DNA of 52,274 nucleotides from JALYZC01 sp035997675 (GTDB lineage Bacteria > Actinomycetota > Thermoleophilia > Solirubrobacterales > Solirubrobacteraceae). The position numbers were made by a program, and so were the translations under genes. Within the stretch, counting starts at the first letter, position 1, and every line of letters begins with the position of its first letter. Below are positions 45,554-52,274 of this stretch, piece after piece. Under the pieces are notes generated by a model. That model ran no database searches. It saw only the letters and a list, made by a program, of their open reading frames with translations, and was not told where the DNA came from. The stretch lies in assembly GCA_035997675.1 (NCBI GenBank), contig DASYIJ010000109.1, positions 1-52,274 on the forward strand, in the 5' to 3' direction.

Positions 45554-46900
45554 CTAGTTGGAGGTCCGGAACCGGTAGAGGGCCACCAGCACCCGGTGAA
45601 ACCGGGGCTCTCCGGGAACGCGCTCGTACCCGCTCGCGACCCGGTGCTCGAGCCGCGTCAGCTTTGCGGGGGTTCCGTCGCGGAGGACCAGCCAGATCCG
45701 GGGCGGACGGGGCGCGACCGCGGGTTTCCGGACTCCCGACCAGTGCGCGTAGAAGGCGATCGGCCTGACGATCCACGCGGGGGAGTAGACGACCGCGTCG
45801 GTCGCCCGCATGTTCCTGACGATGTGGCGCGCGGCCGCCCGGTAGTCCTCCCCGCTGCCCTGCCCGTACCAGTGCCCGAGACGCCCCGCCGAGAGCGCGA
45901 CGAGCCCCGCGAGGACGAGCACGCCCGCGACGCGGCTCGGCAGCCGGACGAGGCCCGCCGCGGCCAGCAGGGCGAGCGGCGGCACGGCGACGATCAGGTA
46001 GTAGTCGACGAACACCGGTTGGACGAGCGAGATCGCGAGGGCCAGCAGCACGGGCGTCACGATCCACGCGGCCACGAAGCCGACTCGCCACCGTTCTCGC
46101 TCGCGGAGGCCGCGCGCGACCGCGTAGCCGCCGAGGGCGAGGAGCGCGCACGCCGCGAGCGCGCTGCCCCCGGTGAGCGTGACCGGAAGGTTGAGGAGAT
46201 CGCCGAGGTCGGGTGCGACGATCCACGCGATGGACTCCGACCCGGCGCGCAGGGCGAAGATCGCGGCGGGCACGCAGAGCGCCAGCAGCGCCGCTCCGAC
46301 CCACAGCCACCGCGGGGTGAGCGCGCCGCGACGCCTGACGGCCACCAGCGTCAATACCTGGGCGAGCACGACGAGGGCCGCGAAGTAGTGCGCGTACACC
46401 GCGAGGGCGCTTGCGAGCACGTACCCGATCCGATGACCACGCGACGGCTCCTGCAGCTCGGCCACGAAGAAGTACGACGACAGCGCCACCAGCAGGACCA
46501 GCAGCCCGTAGCCGCGCGCGACCTGGACGTACTGGACGTAGAACGCATCCAGCGCGAGGAGCAATCCGGCGACCAGCCCGGCGACTCGGCCGAACAGGCG
46601 CGTTCCGAGGAGGGCGACCACCGGGACGGCGAGCCCGGCGGAGACGGCGCCGAGGCTGCGGACGGCCGTCTCGCCGTCGCCGAATACGCGCAGCCAGCCA
46701 TCGAGCAGCAGGTAGTAGAGGCCCATGTTCGGATCGCCGCCGCCGACGACGCTCCAGAGCCCGCTCGCCCCGAGCCGCGCATGGTCGACGCTCACGGCCT
46801 CGTCCAGGTCGACGCTCTTCGCCGCCAGCCCATGGAAGGCGAGCGCCAGCGCGAGGACCGCCAACGCGACGAGTGGCGCCCAACGGCGTGCGGCGTCCAT
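45554..46900 (-). CDS. GT39 (PMT/ArnT-like) family membrane glycosyltransferase
   Basis: A 448-residue GT-C enzyme. The first loop has SVDLDEAVSVDHARLG, with the Asp-Glu pair typical of GT39/83, and later NMGLYYLLLDGWLRVFGDGE, a strong family phrase. Around ten helices follow, then a short soluble tail (RATDAVVYSPAWIVRP). Such enzymes use polyprenyl-phosphate sugars on the outer membrane face. The ATG at 46900 (residue MDAARRW) is preferred to earlier in-frame starts inside the VOC gene. It lies 8 nt after the VOC stop on the same strand. Confidence 0.8.
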   Translation of the reverse strand: MDAARRWAPLVALAVLALALAFHGLAAKSVDLDEAVSVDHARLGASGLWSVVGGGDPNMGLYYLLLDGWLRVFGDGETAVRSLGAVSAGLAVPVVALLGTRLFGRVAGLVAGLLLALDAFYVQYVQVARGYGLLVLLVALSSYFFVAELQEPSRGHRIGYVLASALAVYAHYFAALVVLAQVLTLVAVRRRGALTPRWLWVGAALLALCVPAAIFALRAGSESIAWIVAPDLGDLLNLPVTLTGGSALAACALLALGGYAVARGLRERERWRVGFVAAWIVTPVLLALAISLVQPVFVDYYLIVAVPPLALLAAAGLVRLPSRVAGVLVLAGLVALSAGRLGHWYGQGSGEDYRAAARHIVRNMRATDAVVYSPAWIVRPIAFYAHWSGVRKPAVAPRPPRIWLVLRDGTPAKLTRLEHRVASGYERVPGEPRFHRVLVALYRFRTSN

Positions 46901-46908
46901 CTCAGGCC

Positions 46909-47259
46909 CTACGCGTAGGCGAAGAACTCGACCCGATAGCCGTCCGGGTCCGCGACCTGGACACGGACCAGGCCGCCCTGGTCCTGCCACTCCGTCTCGG
47001 GCACCCCGGCTGCGCGCAACCGTTCGCGCGCCGCCAGCACCTCGTCGGTGCCGTCGAGCTGAAAGCCGAAGTGATTCGTGCGCGGCAGAGCCGTGGGCAC
47101 CGTGCCCTCGCTCAGCGCGAGCAGCGAGCCGTCGGGGGCGCCGAGGATCAGCAGATGCTCGTCATCGTGCACGCGCTCGGTGAGGCCGAAATGCTCGCCG
47201 TAGAACGCGGCGGAGCGTTCGCGGTCGCCGACGGTGAGCGCGACGTGGTTCAGCGGCAT
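46909..47259 (-). CDS. VOC (glyoxalase/bleomycin resistance) superfamily protein
   Basis: A 116-residue protein with the paired beta-alpha-beta-beta-beta VOC fold: NHVALTVGDRERSAAFYGE at the start, NHFGFQLDG in the middle and VQVADPDGYRVEFFA at the end. Metal ligands would include His5 and the final Glu in VEFF. Substrate unknown. It starts 4 nt after the LLM oxidoreductase stop; the two may share a small metabolic operon placed inside the glycan locus. Confidence 0.83.
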   Translation of the reverse strand: MPLNHVALTVGDRERSAAFYGEHFGLTERVHDDEHLLILGAPDGSLLALSEGTVPTALPRTNHFGFQLDGTDEVLAARERLRAAGVPETEWQDQGGLVRVQVADPDGYRVEFFAYA

Positions 47260-47263
47260 GGCG

Positions 47264-48208
47264 CTAGGCGACCGCGGGCGCGACGCGCCGGCCGATCTGG
47301 CCGACCGCGTCGAGATCGCGGTGCAGGAGGTGCTGGAGCATCACGCGCCCGACGCCGGCCCTCTCCAGCTCGCGCAGCCGCTCCGTGGCCTCGTCGAGCG
47401 TGCCCGCGATCCAGCTCGGCGGCAGGCTGTCGAGGAAGCTCTCAGGGCCGCCGTCATGCCCGCGCCACTCGGCGAGCCGGCCGGCGCGGTCGAGCAGCTC
47501 GGCGCGGTCTTCGCCGACGAGCCAGCCCGTCATCAGCGAGAGGGGCATGGGGTCGCGGCCCTCCTGCCGGCACGCCTCGTCGAGGTCGCGCCGCATCGCG
47601 GCGCATTCCTCGGTCGTCTTGTACACCGAGTTGTACTCGTCCGCGAACCGCGCGCCCAGCGCGAGGCTGCGCGGTCCCCCGCGCCCCCCGAGGATGAGAT
47701 TCGGCCGCGGCCGCTGGACGGGCTTGGGCCGCGCGTCGAGCGCGCGGATCTCGTAGTGCCGACCCTCGAAGGAGAACGGTCCCTCCTCCCATTCGCGGGT
47801 GACCACCTCGAGCTGCTCCTCGAGCCGGGCGAGGCGCTCCGCGAAGGGCGGGAAGGGAAACCCGTACGCCTCGTGCTCCGCATCGAGCCAGCCGGTGCCC
47901 ATCCCGAGCTCCGCGCGCCCGTTCGAGACGTGGTCCGCCGTGACGACCACCTTGGCCAGCTCGGACGGATGGCGGAACGTCGCCGGTGACACCAGCGTCC
48001 CGAGGCGCACCGTGCTCGTGACGGCCGCGAGCGCCGAGAGGGTCGCCCACGCGTCGAGCGAGCCGCGGTCCGCGCGGCCCTCGACGGACAGGTAGTGGTC
48101 CGACCGGAAGAGCGCCTCGACGCCGTGCTCCTCGCACGCGCCGGCGAGCGCCCTCCAGTCCTCCCAGGTCACTCCCTCCTGCCCCTCGATCATGAGGCCC
48201 ACGCGCAT
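47264..48208 (-). CDS. LLM-class flavin/F420-dependent oxidoreductase
   Basis: A 314-residue TIM-barrel oxidoreductase. GLMIEGQEGVTWEDW opens the fold, FRSDHYLSVEG is the cofactor-loop segment, GRAELGMGTGWLDAEHEAYG is the family hallmark, and PNLILGGRGGPRS precedes the C-terminal helices. It matches the TIGR03560-like group expected to use F420, not the group of the gene at 5158. Substrate unknown. No clear ribosome-binding site; the ATG at 48208 begins a full-length fold. Confidence 0.82.
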   Translation of the reverse strand: MRVGLMIEGQEGVTWEDWRALAGACEEHGVEALFRSDHYLSVEGRADRGSLDAWATLSALAAVTSTVRLGTLVSPATFRHPSELAKVVVTADHVSNGRAELGMGTGWLDAEHEAYGFPFPPFAERLARLEEQLEVVTREWEEGPFSFEGRHYEIRALDARPKPVQRPRPNLILGGRGGPRSLALGARFADEYNSVYKTTEECAAMRRDLDEACRQEGRDPMPLSLMTGWLVGEDRAELLDRAGRLAEWRGHDGGPESFLDSLPPSWIAGTLDEATERLRELERAGVGRVMLQHLLHRDLDAVGQIGRRVAPAVA

Positions 48209-48233
48209 CGCCGGGCACCATCGCAGAGTCGCG

Positions 48234-48662
48234 CTAGCGCCGCGCGCTCGCCGGCAGGCGGTCGGTCAGCGCGACGGCGACCACCGCGGGATGACGGGAC
48301 CTCGCGATGACCACGGCGTAGCGCCCGTGCTGTTGCGGCACGCGCGGCACGGCTCCCCGGCGGTAGGGGCCGCGGTACACGAACAGGCATCGTTTGGGCT
48401 CGCGGCTCGTGCGCCTCTTCGTCGAGGAGCGCGCGCGGGGGGCCGGGAGCGGGTGGCCGACGGCCCGCAGGATGGCCACGGCCTGGCCGCGCCGGAGGCG
48501 GTGGACGCGAACCAGCGTGCCGTGATGGCGCAGCGTGTTCCGGACCAGCGGCAGCGCCGCCGCGCAGGCCGAGACGTTGTTGGTCGCCACGCCGCCGCGC
48601 GAGCCGATCCCGCACCCGCTCAGCGCGAGGAGCGCTCCCACGATGACCGCTCCGCGCCTCAC
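48234..48662 (-). CDS. Predicted lipoprotein
   Basis: A 142-residue protein. The N-terminus MRRGAVIVGALLALSGC is a lipoprotein signal with lipobox LSGC, so Cys17 would be lipidated. The mature part is rich in Arg and has three more cysteines. It shows no family that I recognise; VVIARSRHPAVVAVALTD near the end may be a strand pair. The GTG start overlaps the stop of the flippase-like gene (GTGA), implying coupled expression. Confidence 0.65.
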   Translation of the reverse strand: MRRGAVIVGALLALSGCGIGSRGGVATNNVSACAAALPLVRNTLRHHGTLVRVHRLRRGQAVAILRAVGHPLPAPRARSSTKRRTSREPKRCLFVYRGPYRRGAVPRVPQQHGRYAVVIARSRHPAVVAVALTDRLPASARR

Positions 48663-49708
48663 GCGGTCACCCTCGCCGGCTCGTCTCGACGCCATTCGCG
48701 GCGGACGCGCAGGTAGGCCAGGCCGCCGGTGGGCAGCAGGCCCCAGAAGCTGATCAGGCGGTAGAGCAGCACGGCCGACAGCGTGCTGGTCTCGGCGCCG
48801 CCGAAGGCGACGAGACCGACCGTCAGGCTCCCCTCCAGCACCCCCAGCCCACCCGGCGTGATCGGAAGGGTGGCGGCGAGCTGAGCGGCGGCGTAGATGA
48901 GAAGCAGGCCCTGCCAGGGTGGCGGGTCCCCCACCGCGAAGAAGCACAGCGCAAGGCAGAGCGCATCGCCGAGCCAGCAGGCCACCAGCAGCAGCGTGGA
49001 CAGCGCGAGGGCCGAGGGGCGAAAGGAGACCTCGGCGAGCTGGCCCGCCCACTCTCCCGACGGTCCCGAGCCCTCGAGGCCGGCACGCTCGGCGAAGGAC
49101 TCCATCGCCGCCGCGAAGCGGCGAACGGCGCGCGCCAGCGTTCCGCGGCGGCGCAGCACGACGACCACGCCGACGAGCACGGCCACGAAGGCGAGCAGTC
49201 CGAAGCTGATCGGCAGCAGGTTGGGAATCGCGTTCTGCGTGCCCGCGATCGCCGCCGCGACGAGCGCCAGGACGGCCAGCGCGACCATGTACAGCGCCGA
49301 CACGATGAACACGACCGCGACGACGAGGGCCGGAGCCACCCCGAAGCGGCGCAGCACTCGGTAGGTCACCACACCGCTGACGGCGACGCCGCCGGGGATG
49401 CAGAACGCCGCGGCCTGCGCGGCGACGCTCAACTCGGTGAGCGGGAGGAGGCCGACGCTCGCCCCGCCGTCGGCGAGCAACCGCTGCTCGCCCGCGGCAT
49501 AGGCCACGTACGAACCGACCTCGGCGATCACGGCGAGCGTGAGCCACGCCGGATTCACCTTGCTGATGTTGTCCAGCGCCGCGAGCAGCTCGTCGCCGTT
49601 GTTGATGAGCACCCAGACCGTGATCGCCGAGGCGACCACGAAGAACACCGGCTTGACCAGCCGGCGCCAGCGTGCTCGGCGCGGCAGGCTGGCGGGTGGG
49701 GCCGACAT
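48659..49708 (-). CDS. LPG-synthase-TM / UPF0104 family flippase-like membrane protein
   Basis: A 349-residue protein with about eight helices. It matches the lysylphosphatidylglycerol-synthase transmembrane family (TIGR00374-like): GEQRLLADGG, FCIPGGVAVSGVVTYRVL, TLPITPGGLGVLEGSLTVGL and LYRLISFWGLLPTGGLAYL. Members are proposed to translocate lipid-linked substrates or shape envelope lipid composition. It has no catalytic LPG synthase domain. It lies between a lipoprotein and a large membrane protein on the same strand. Confidence 0.82.
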   Translation of the reverse strand: MSAPPASLPRRARWRRLVKPVFFVVASAITVWVLINNGDELLAALDNISKVNPAWLTLAVIAEVGSYVAYAAGEQRLLADGGASVGLLPLTELSVAAQAAAFCIPGGVAVSGVVTYRVLRRFGVAPALVVAVVFIVSALYMVALAVLALVAAAIAGTQNAIPNLLPISFGLLAFVAVLVGVVVVLRRRGTLARAVRRFAAAMESFAERAGLEGSGPSGEWAGQLAEVSFRPSALALSTLLLVACWLGDALCLALCFFAVGDPPPWQGLLLIYAAAQLAATLPITPGGLGVLEGSLTVGLVAFGGAETSTLSAVLLYRLISFWGLLPTGGLAYLRVRREWRRDEPARVTA

Positions 49709-49717
49709 GCTCCGCCG

Positions 49718-51382
49718 TCAGTTGGCCGGGCCGTTGCTCGGCTGGCACTGACCGCTGGAGGCGTCGATCAGCGCGAGCCGGAATTGCACGCCCACAGTGA
49801 TCGGCCCGGATCTGAAGGCGCGGACATGCGTCCATCCGTCCGACGCCGGCAGCGCGCAGCCGGCCTTGTCGGCGACGGACCAATACGGGGTGTAGCGCAG
49901 GCGGACGGTGAAGTCGCCGGCGCGAGCGGCGTTGAGGACGAAGCCCTGGGGAGCGACGCTGACCAACCGTCCGGGCCCCTGAAGTAGGGGCCGGGCGCCC
50001 GTCACGGCGAAGACGCGCCAGTCCCGGGAATGCCACACGGGGCGAAGGAACGCGGGGCGGCTGCGGATGATGCGCGCCTCGGCCAGCGCGGCGTCGTCCA
50101 GCGGGACGTCGGGCAGGGCGACGTAGCTGACGGCGTTGTCGAGCAGCCACGCGTGGTAGCGGTCGGCGGTCAGGCTCGACGTGTAGAAGAGCCCGTTGTA
50201 GCGCACGTCGAGCTGGCGCTCCCAGCCCCGGGCCAGCTCGAGTCGCCGGGCCACCCACACGGTCTCCCAGTGGTTGCGGGTGAGCGGGATCTCGATCCGC
50301 ATGGGCCCGCGGCGATCCGCGGCGTCGTCGAGGAAGCGCACGAGCTGCGCGTAGTAGTCGCGGTGCAGCGAGGGGTCTCCGGACGCCACGGCAACCGCGT
50401 CGGTGCCGGGCGCCCACTGCCACGCCAGCAGGGGCACCGCGAGCACGGCAAGCGCCGCGCGGCGATCGCGCCAGAGCACGCAGACGAGGAGCGGCAGGCC
50501 GAATAGCTCGCCCAGCCTCGTGACGTTGCCGCCGAGCGGCGTCGGGATCGCGAAGGCGGCCGCCGCGGCGCCCGCGTACAGGAGGACGCCGACGCCGAGG
50601 GTGCGCTCGGTGCGCGGGAGCAGGAAGAGGCCGGCGGCGGCCAGCGCACCGACCACGAGGAGATCCGAGAAGTCGAACGGTTGGCTGCCGACTTCGGGGA
50701 AGAGCCCGGCGAACAGGACGATCGGTGCCAGCGCCCCGGCCGCGACGCCCGCCGCGTCGCGGCGGCGGTAGACGGCAAACGCCGCTACGGCCGCCAGCGC
50801 GAGGAACGCGCCGGCGACCGGACTGGCGAGGGCGGTGGCCGCCGCCAATCCGGCGGCGAACAGCGGATGCCCGCGCCGCAGCGCCACGAGCGCCGCCAGG
50901 CCCACGGCGACGCCGAGCGCGAACGTCACGCGTCCCGCCGCGAGGTTCGCGACCGCGCCCGCACCGAACGCCATCGCGCCGACGCGGGCGCCGGTGCCGT
51001 AGCGCTCCGGCAGCAGGCGCTCGAAGAGCAATGCGGCCGCGATCGTGGACAGCACGCCGACGAGTCGTTCGCCGAGAGCGGCGCCGAGCGGTGGGAACAG
51101 CATGGAGTACCCGGGAAGGTTGTGACCGCCGTACCACTGGGCATCCCACAGCGCAAAGCCCTCACGCTGGAAGAGATGGACCCGGAAGTACGCGGCCGCC
51201 TCGTCGCCGGTCCTCGGCGCCAGGAGGGCGAAGGCGATTGCCGCCGCTGCGGTGATCAGCCAGGGATGCTGGGCAACGCCCAGGAGGCCGCGGCGGGCTG
51301 CCGCGCGGGCGCCTCGCCATCGCTCCCGCGCGATCGAGCCGGGCAGACGGGCGCGCTCCGGGAAGGCGTCTTCGAAGCTCAT
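49718..51382 (-). CDS. Large membrane protein with extracytoplasmic C-terminal domain
   Basis: A 554-residue protein with about ten helices in the first ~320 residues, then a ~230-residue soluble domain. The early loop FALWDAQWYGGHNLPGYSMLFP resembles GT-C-like actinobacterial membrane proteins that I cannot name. RNHWETVWVARRLELARGWE opens the soluble part. The ATG at 51382 has TAGCTT 10 nt upstream. It is probably part of the outer-face glycan machinery, inferred from context and architecture shared with the proteins at 41553 and 43280. Confidence 0.72.
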   Translation of the reverse strand: MSFEDAFPERARLPGSIARERWRGARAAARRGLLGVAQHPWLITAAAAIAFALLAPRTGDEAAAYFRVHLFQREGFALWDAQWYGGHNLPGYSMLFPPLGAALGERLVGVLSTIAAALLFERLLPERYGTGARVGAMAFGAGAVANLAAGRVTFALGVAVGLAALVALRRGHPLFAAGLAAATALASPVAGAFLALAAVAAFAVYRRRDAAGVAAGALAPIVLFAGLFPEVGSQPFDFSDLLVVGALAAAGLFLLPRTERTLGVGVLLYAGAAAAAFAIPTPLGGNVTRLGELFGLPLLVCVLWRDRRAALAVLAVPLLAWQWAPGTDAVAVASGDPSLHRDYYAQLVRFLDDAADRRGPMRIEIPLTRNHWETVWVARRLELARGWERQLDVRYNGLFYTSSLTADRYHAWLLDNAVSYVALPDVPLDDAALAEARIIRSRPAFLRPVWHSRDWRVFAVTGARPLLQGPGRLVSVAPQGFVLNAARAGDFTVRLRYTPYWSVADKAGCALPASDGWTHVRAFRSGPITVGVQFRLALIDASSGQCQPSNGPAN

Positions 51383-51392
51383 GTGCCGTTAG

Positions 51393-51398
51393 AAGCTA
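51393..51398 (-). promoter_or_regulatory. Leaderless-type -10 element before the 554-residue membrane protein
   Basis: TAGCTT on the minus strand, 10 nt before the ATG at 51382. A CTGACC hexamer 18 nt upstream (51422-51417) matches four of six bases of TTGACA and overlaps the upstream stop codon. Confidence 0.45.
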
Positions 51399-51418
51399 GT
51401 CGCACCGGCCGTCCGGGG

Positions 51419-52274
51419 TCAGTTCGTGGGGAGAGGTTTGCCGTCACACCGCAGCGCCTGGATCCGCGCGCGCGCCGTGGCCGCTGCGTCGGGCGGGAGC
51501 GAGGCGAAGGCCGGTGCGGTCGCCATGCCCTGCCCGGGCCCGCTCACGTAGTCCAGCCAGCGCTTCAGCCGGCGGGCCAGGTCGGGTGCCTTGTGCGCGC
51601 GGCAGGGGTCGCGAAAGACGAGGAAATTCAGCGTAACCACGAGCGGGTAGGCGCCGCGGGCGTCCGGCGGGAGGAAACGTCCACCGGCCGGCAGCGATGC
51701 GCTCGAGACGCCGGTGCGCTGCGCGGCCGCCACGCCGACGTAACCGATGGCTCCCGGGCGGGCGGCCACCGTGCGGGCGGGTCCCTCGTCGGGCGTGTTC
51801 GGGCGGCTGACGATGCCGTGCGGAACTCCGTGGTGCGCGGTCACCCCGATGCCGGTCGGCCAGCGCACGACCTTCCCGGCACCAACGGTCCGCCCCCACC
51901 CGCGGCTTCCGCGCGACAGGAAGGCCGTGAAGGTCGCGGTCGCCCCCGACGCTTCGGCCCGGTGCACGACGGTGACGCCCAGGGGTGGAAGCGCGACACC
52001 CGGGTTCAGGCGTCGGATCGCGGGGGCGTCCCAGCGGGTGATCGATCCTCCGAACATCTGCGCCAGGGTCGCCGCGTCGAGGTGCAGCCCCGCGCCGATC
52101 CCCGGCACCGAATACACCACGGCCACGGCGGCGCGTGCGATCGGCACCTCGAGGACGGTCGTCTTCTTCGAGGTCGCCGCGGCCTGCTCGATCCCGTTGA
52201 GCGGCACGCCGCTCACGCCGAAGTCGGTAACGCCCGACGTGACCTGCGCGATCCCGTCCCCCGAGCCGACGAGG
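51419..52274 (-). CDS. PstS-like phosphate-binding protein, 5' end outside window
   Basis: The visible ~284 residues run in from the right edge. They contain the substrate-binding phrase VGSGDGIAQVTSGVTDFGVSG (split here as VGSGDGIAQVTSG and VTDFGVSG), then IAQ-type PstS landmarks such as LAQMFGGSITRWD, HRAEASGATATFTAFLS and AIGYVGVAAAQR. These match the periplasmic phosphate-binding component of the Pst ABC transporter. The C-terminal helix ends KWLDYVSGPGQ-like (here RWLDYVSGPGQGMA). The signal sequence is not visible. It would bind inorganic phosphate at the cell surface. Pst permease genes are not in the window. Confidence 0.8.
   Translation of the reverse strand, partial: LVGSGDGIAQVTSGVTDFGVSGVPLNGIEQAAATSKKTTVLEVPIARAAVAVVYSVPGIGAGLHLDAATLAQMFGGSITRWDAPAIRRLNPGVALPPLGVTVVHRAEASGATATFTAFLSRGSRGWGRTVGAGKVVRWPTGIGVTAHHGVPHGIVSRPNTPDEGPARTVAARPGAIGYVGVAAAQRTGVSSASLPAGGRFLPPDARGAYPLVVTLNFLVFRDPCRAHKAPDLARRLKRWLDYVSGPGQGMATAPAFASLPPDAAATARARIQALRCDGKPLPTN

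Noticed and set aside
41553..46883. 1776-codon open frame suggesting a giant protein
   Set aside because: GC-rich frames lack stops. Above 43283 it is out of frame with two membrane proteins that have helices and coupled starts.
1..52274. CRISPR arrays, insertion sequences, tRNA or rRNA genes, prophage
   Set aside because: No regularly spaced repeats, transposase or integrase motifs, cloverleaf or conserved RNA sequence were seen by eye. Base composition is even apart from short promoter gaps.

Overview
The window is a very GC-rich stretch with dense, often overlapping genes and many GTG and TTG starts. Gene content (F420-type LLM oxidoreductases, a UdgX-type uracil-DNA glycosylase, poxvirus-type topoisomerase IB, an MpsC/DUF2294 protein, a SigB/SigF-type sigma factor with PP2C/STAS partners, GH65 plus beta-phosphoglucomutase) points to an actinobacterium, most likely a Thermoleophilia/Solirubrobacterales-type lineage. 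That placement is inferred from content, not from a marker gene. No rRNA, tRNA, CRISPR, insertion sequence or phage gene was recognised.

Region 1 (1-14.5 kb) looks like a stress and genome-maintenance island. It holds LtrA (cut by the left edge), a coiled-coil protein, an FAD-Rieske oxidoreductase, MpsC, the sigma factor, an F420-type oxidoreductase, topoisomerase IB, a DUF892 ferritin-like protein with a basic tail, a histone-H1-like basic protein, a frameshifted small gene, an ATP-dependent DNA ligase, small acidic proteins, UdgX, a zinc alcohol dehydrogenase, and a STAS / GAF-PP2C-HATPase partner-switching pair. Six matches to GNNT-N15/16-GGGTA(G/T), plus one near-match (GTTC-N15-GGGTAA), lie in its intergenic gaps. 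They suggest that the sigma factor controls its neighbours, and possibly itself.

Region 2 (14.5-20.8 kb) is metabolic. A GH65 phosphorylase-like enzyme and beta-phosphoglucomutase form a translationally coupled pair for disaccharide phosphorolysis. An NTF2-like protein, a type II NADH dehydrogenase-like flavoprotein, a GIY-YIG protein and a sugar-nucleotide epimerase follow.

Region 3 (20.8-51.4 kb) is a large surface-glycan locus. It has an HprK-like kinase, a tandemly repeated set of GT2 and GT4 glycosyltransferases interleaved on both strands with a nucleotidyltransferase (copy 1) or a polysaccharide deacetylase (copy 2), and an ABC exporter whose ATPase and permease are fused in one chain. 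It also has a hexapeptide acyltransferase, a methyltransferase, several polytopic GT-C-like proteins, an asparagine-synthase-like amidotransferase, a secreted GH5 glycosidase, a radical SAM enzyme with a separately encoded SPASM protein, and a flippase-like membrane protein. A likely picture is cytoplasmic assembly of a decorated glycan, ABC export and outer-face modification. A VOC protein, an LLM oxidoreductase and a lipoprotein sit inside the locus. A PstS-like phosphate-binding protein is cut by the right edge.

From about 17.6 kb onward, twelve starts carry a TANNNT hexamer 6, 7 or 10 nt upstream of ATG, GTG or TTG, the geometry of leaderless mRNAs. At two divergent pairs the opposing -10 hexamers overlap by two bases.
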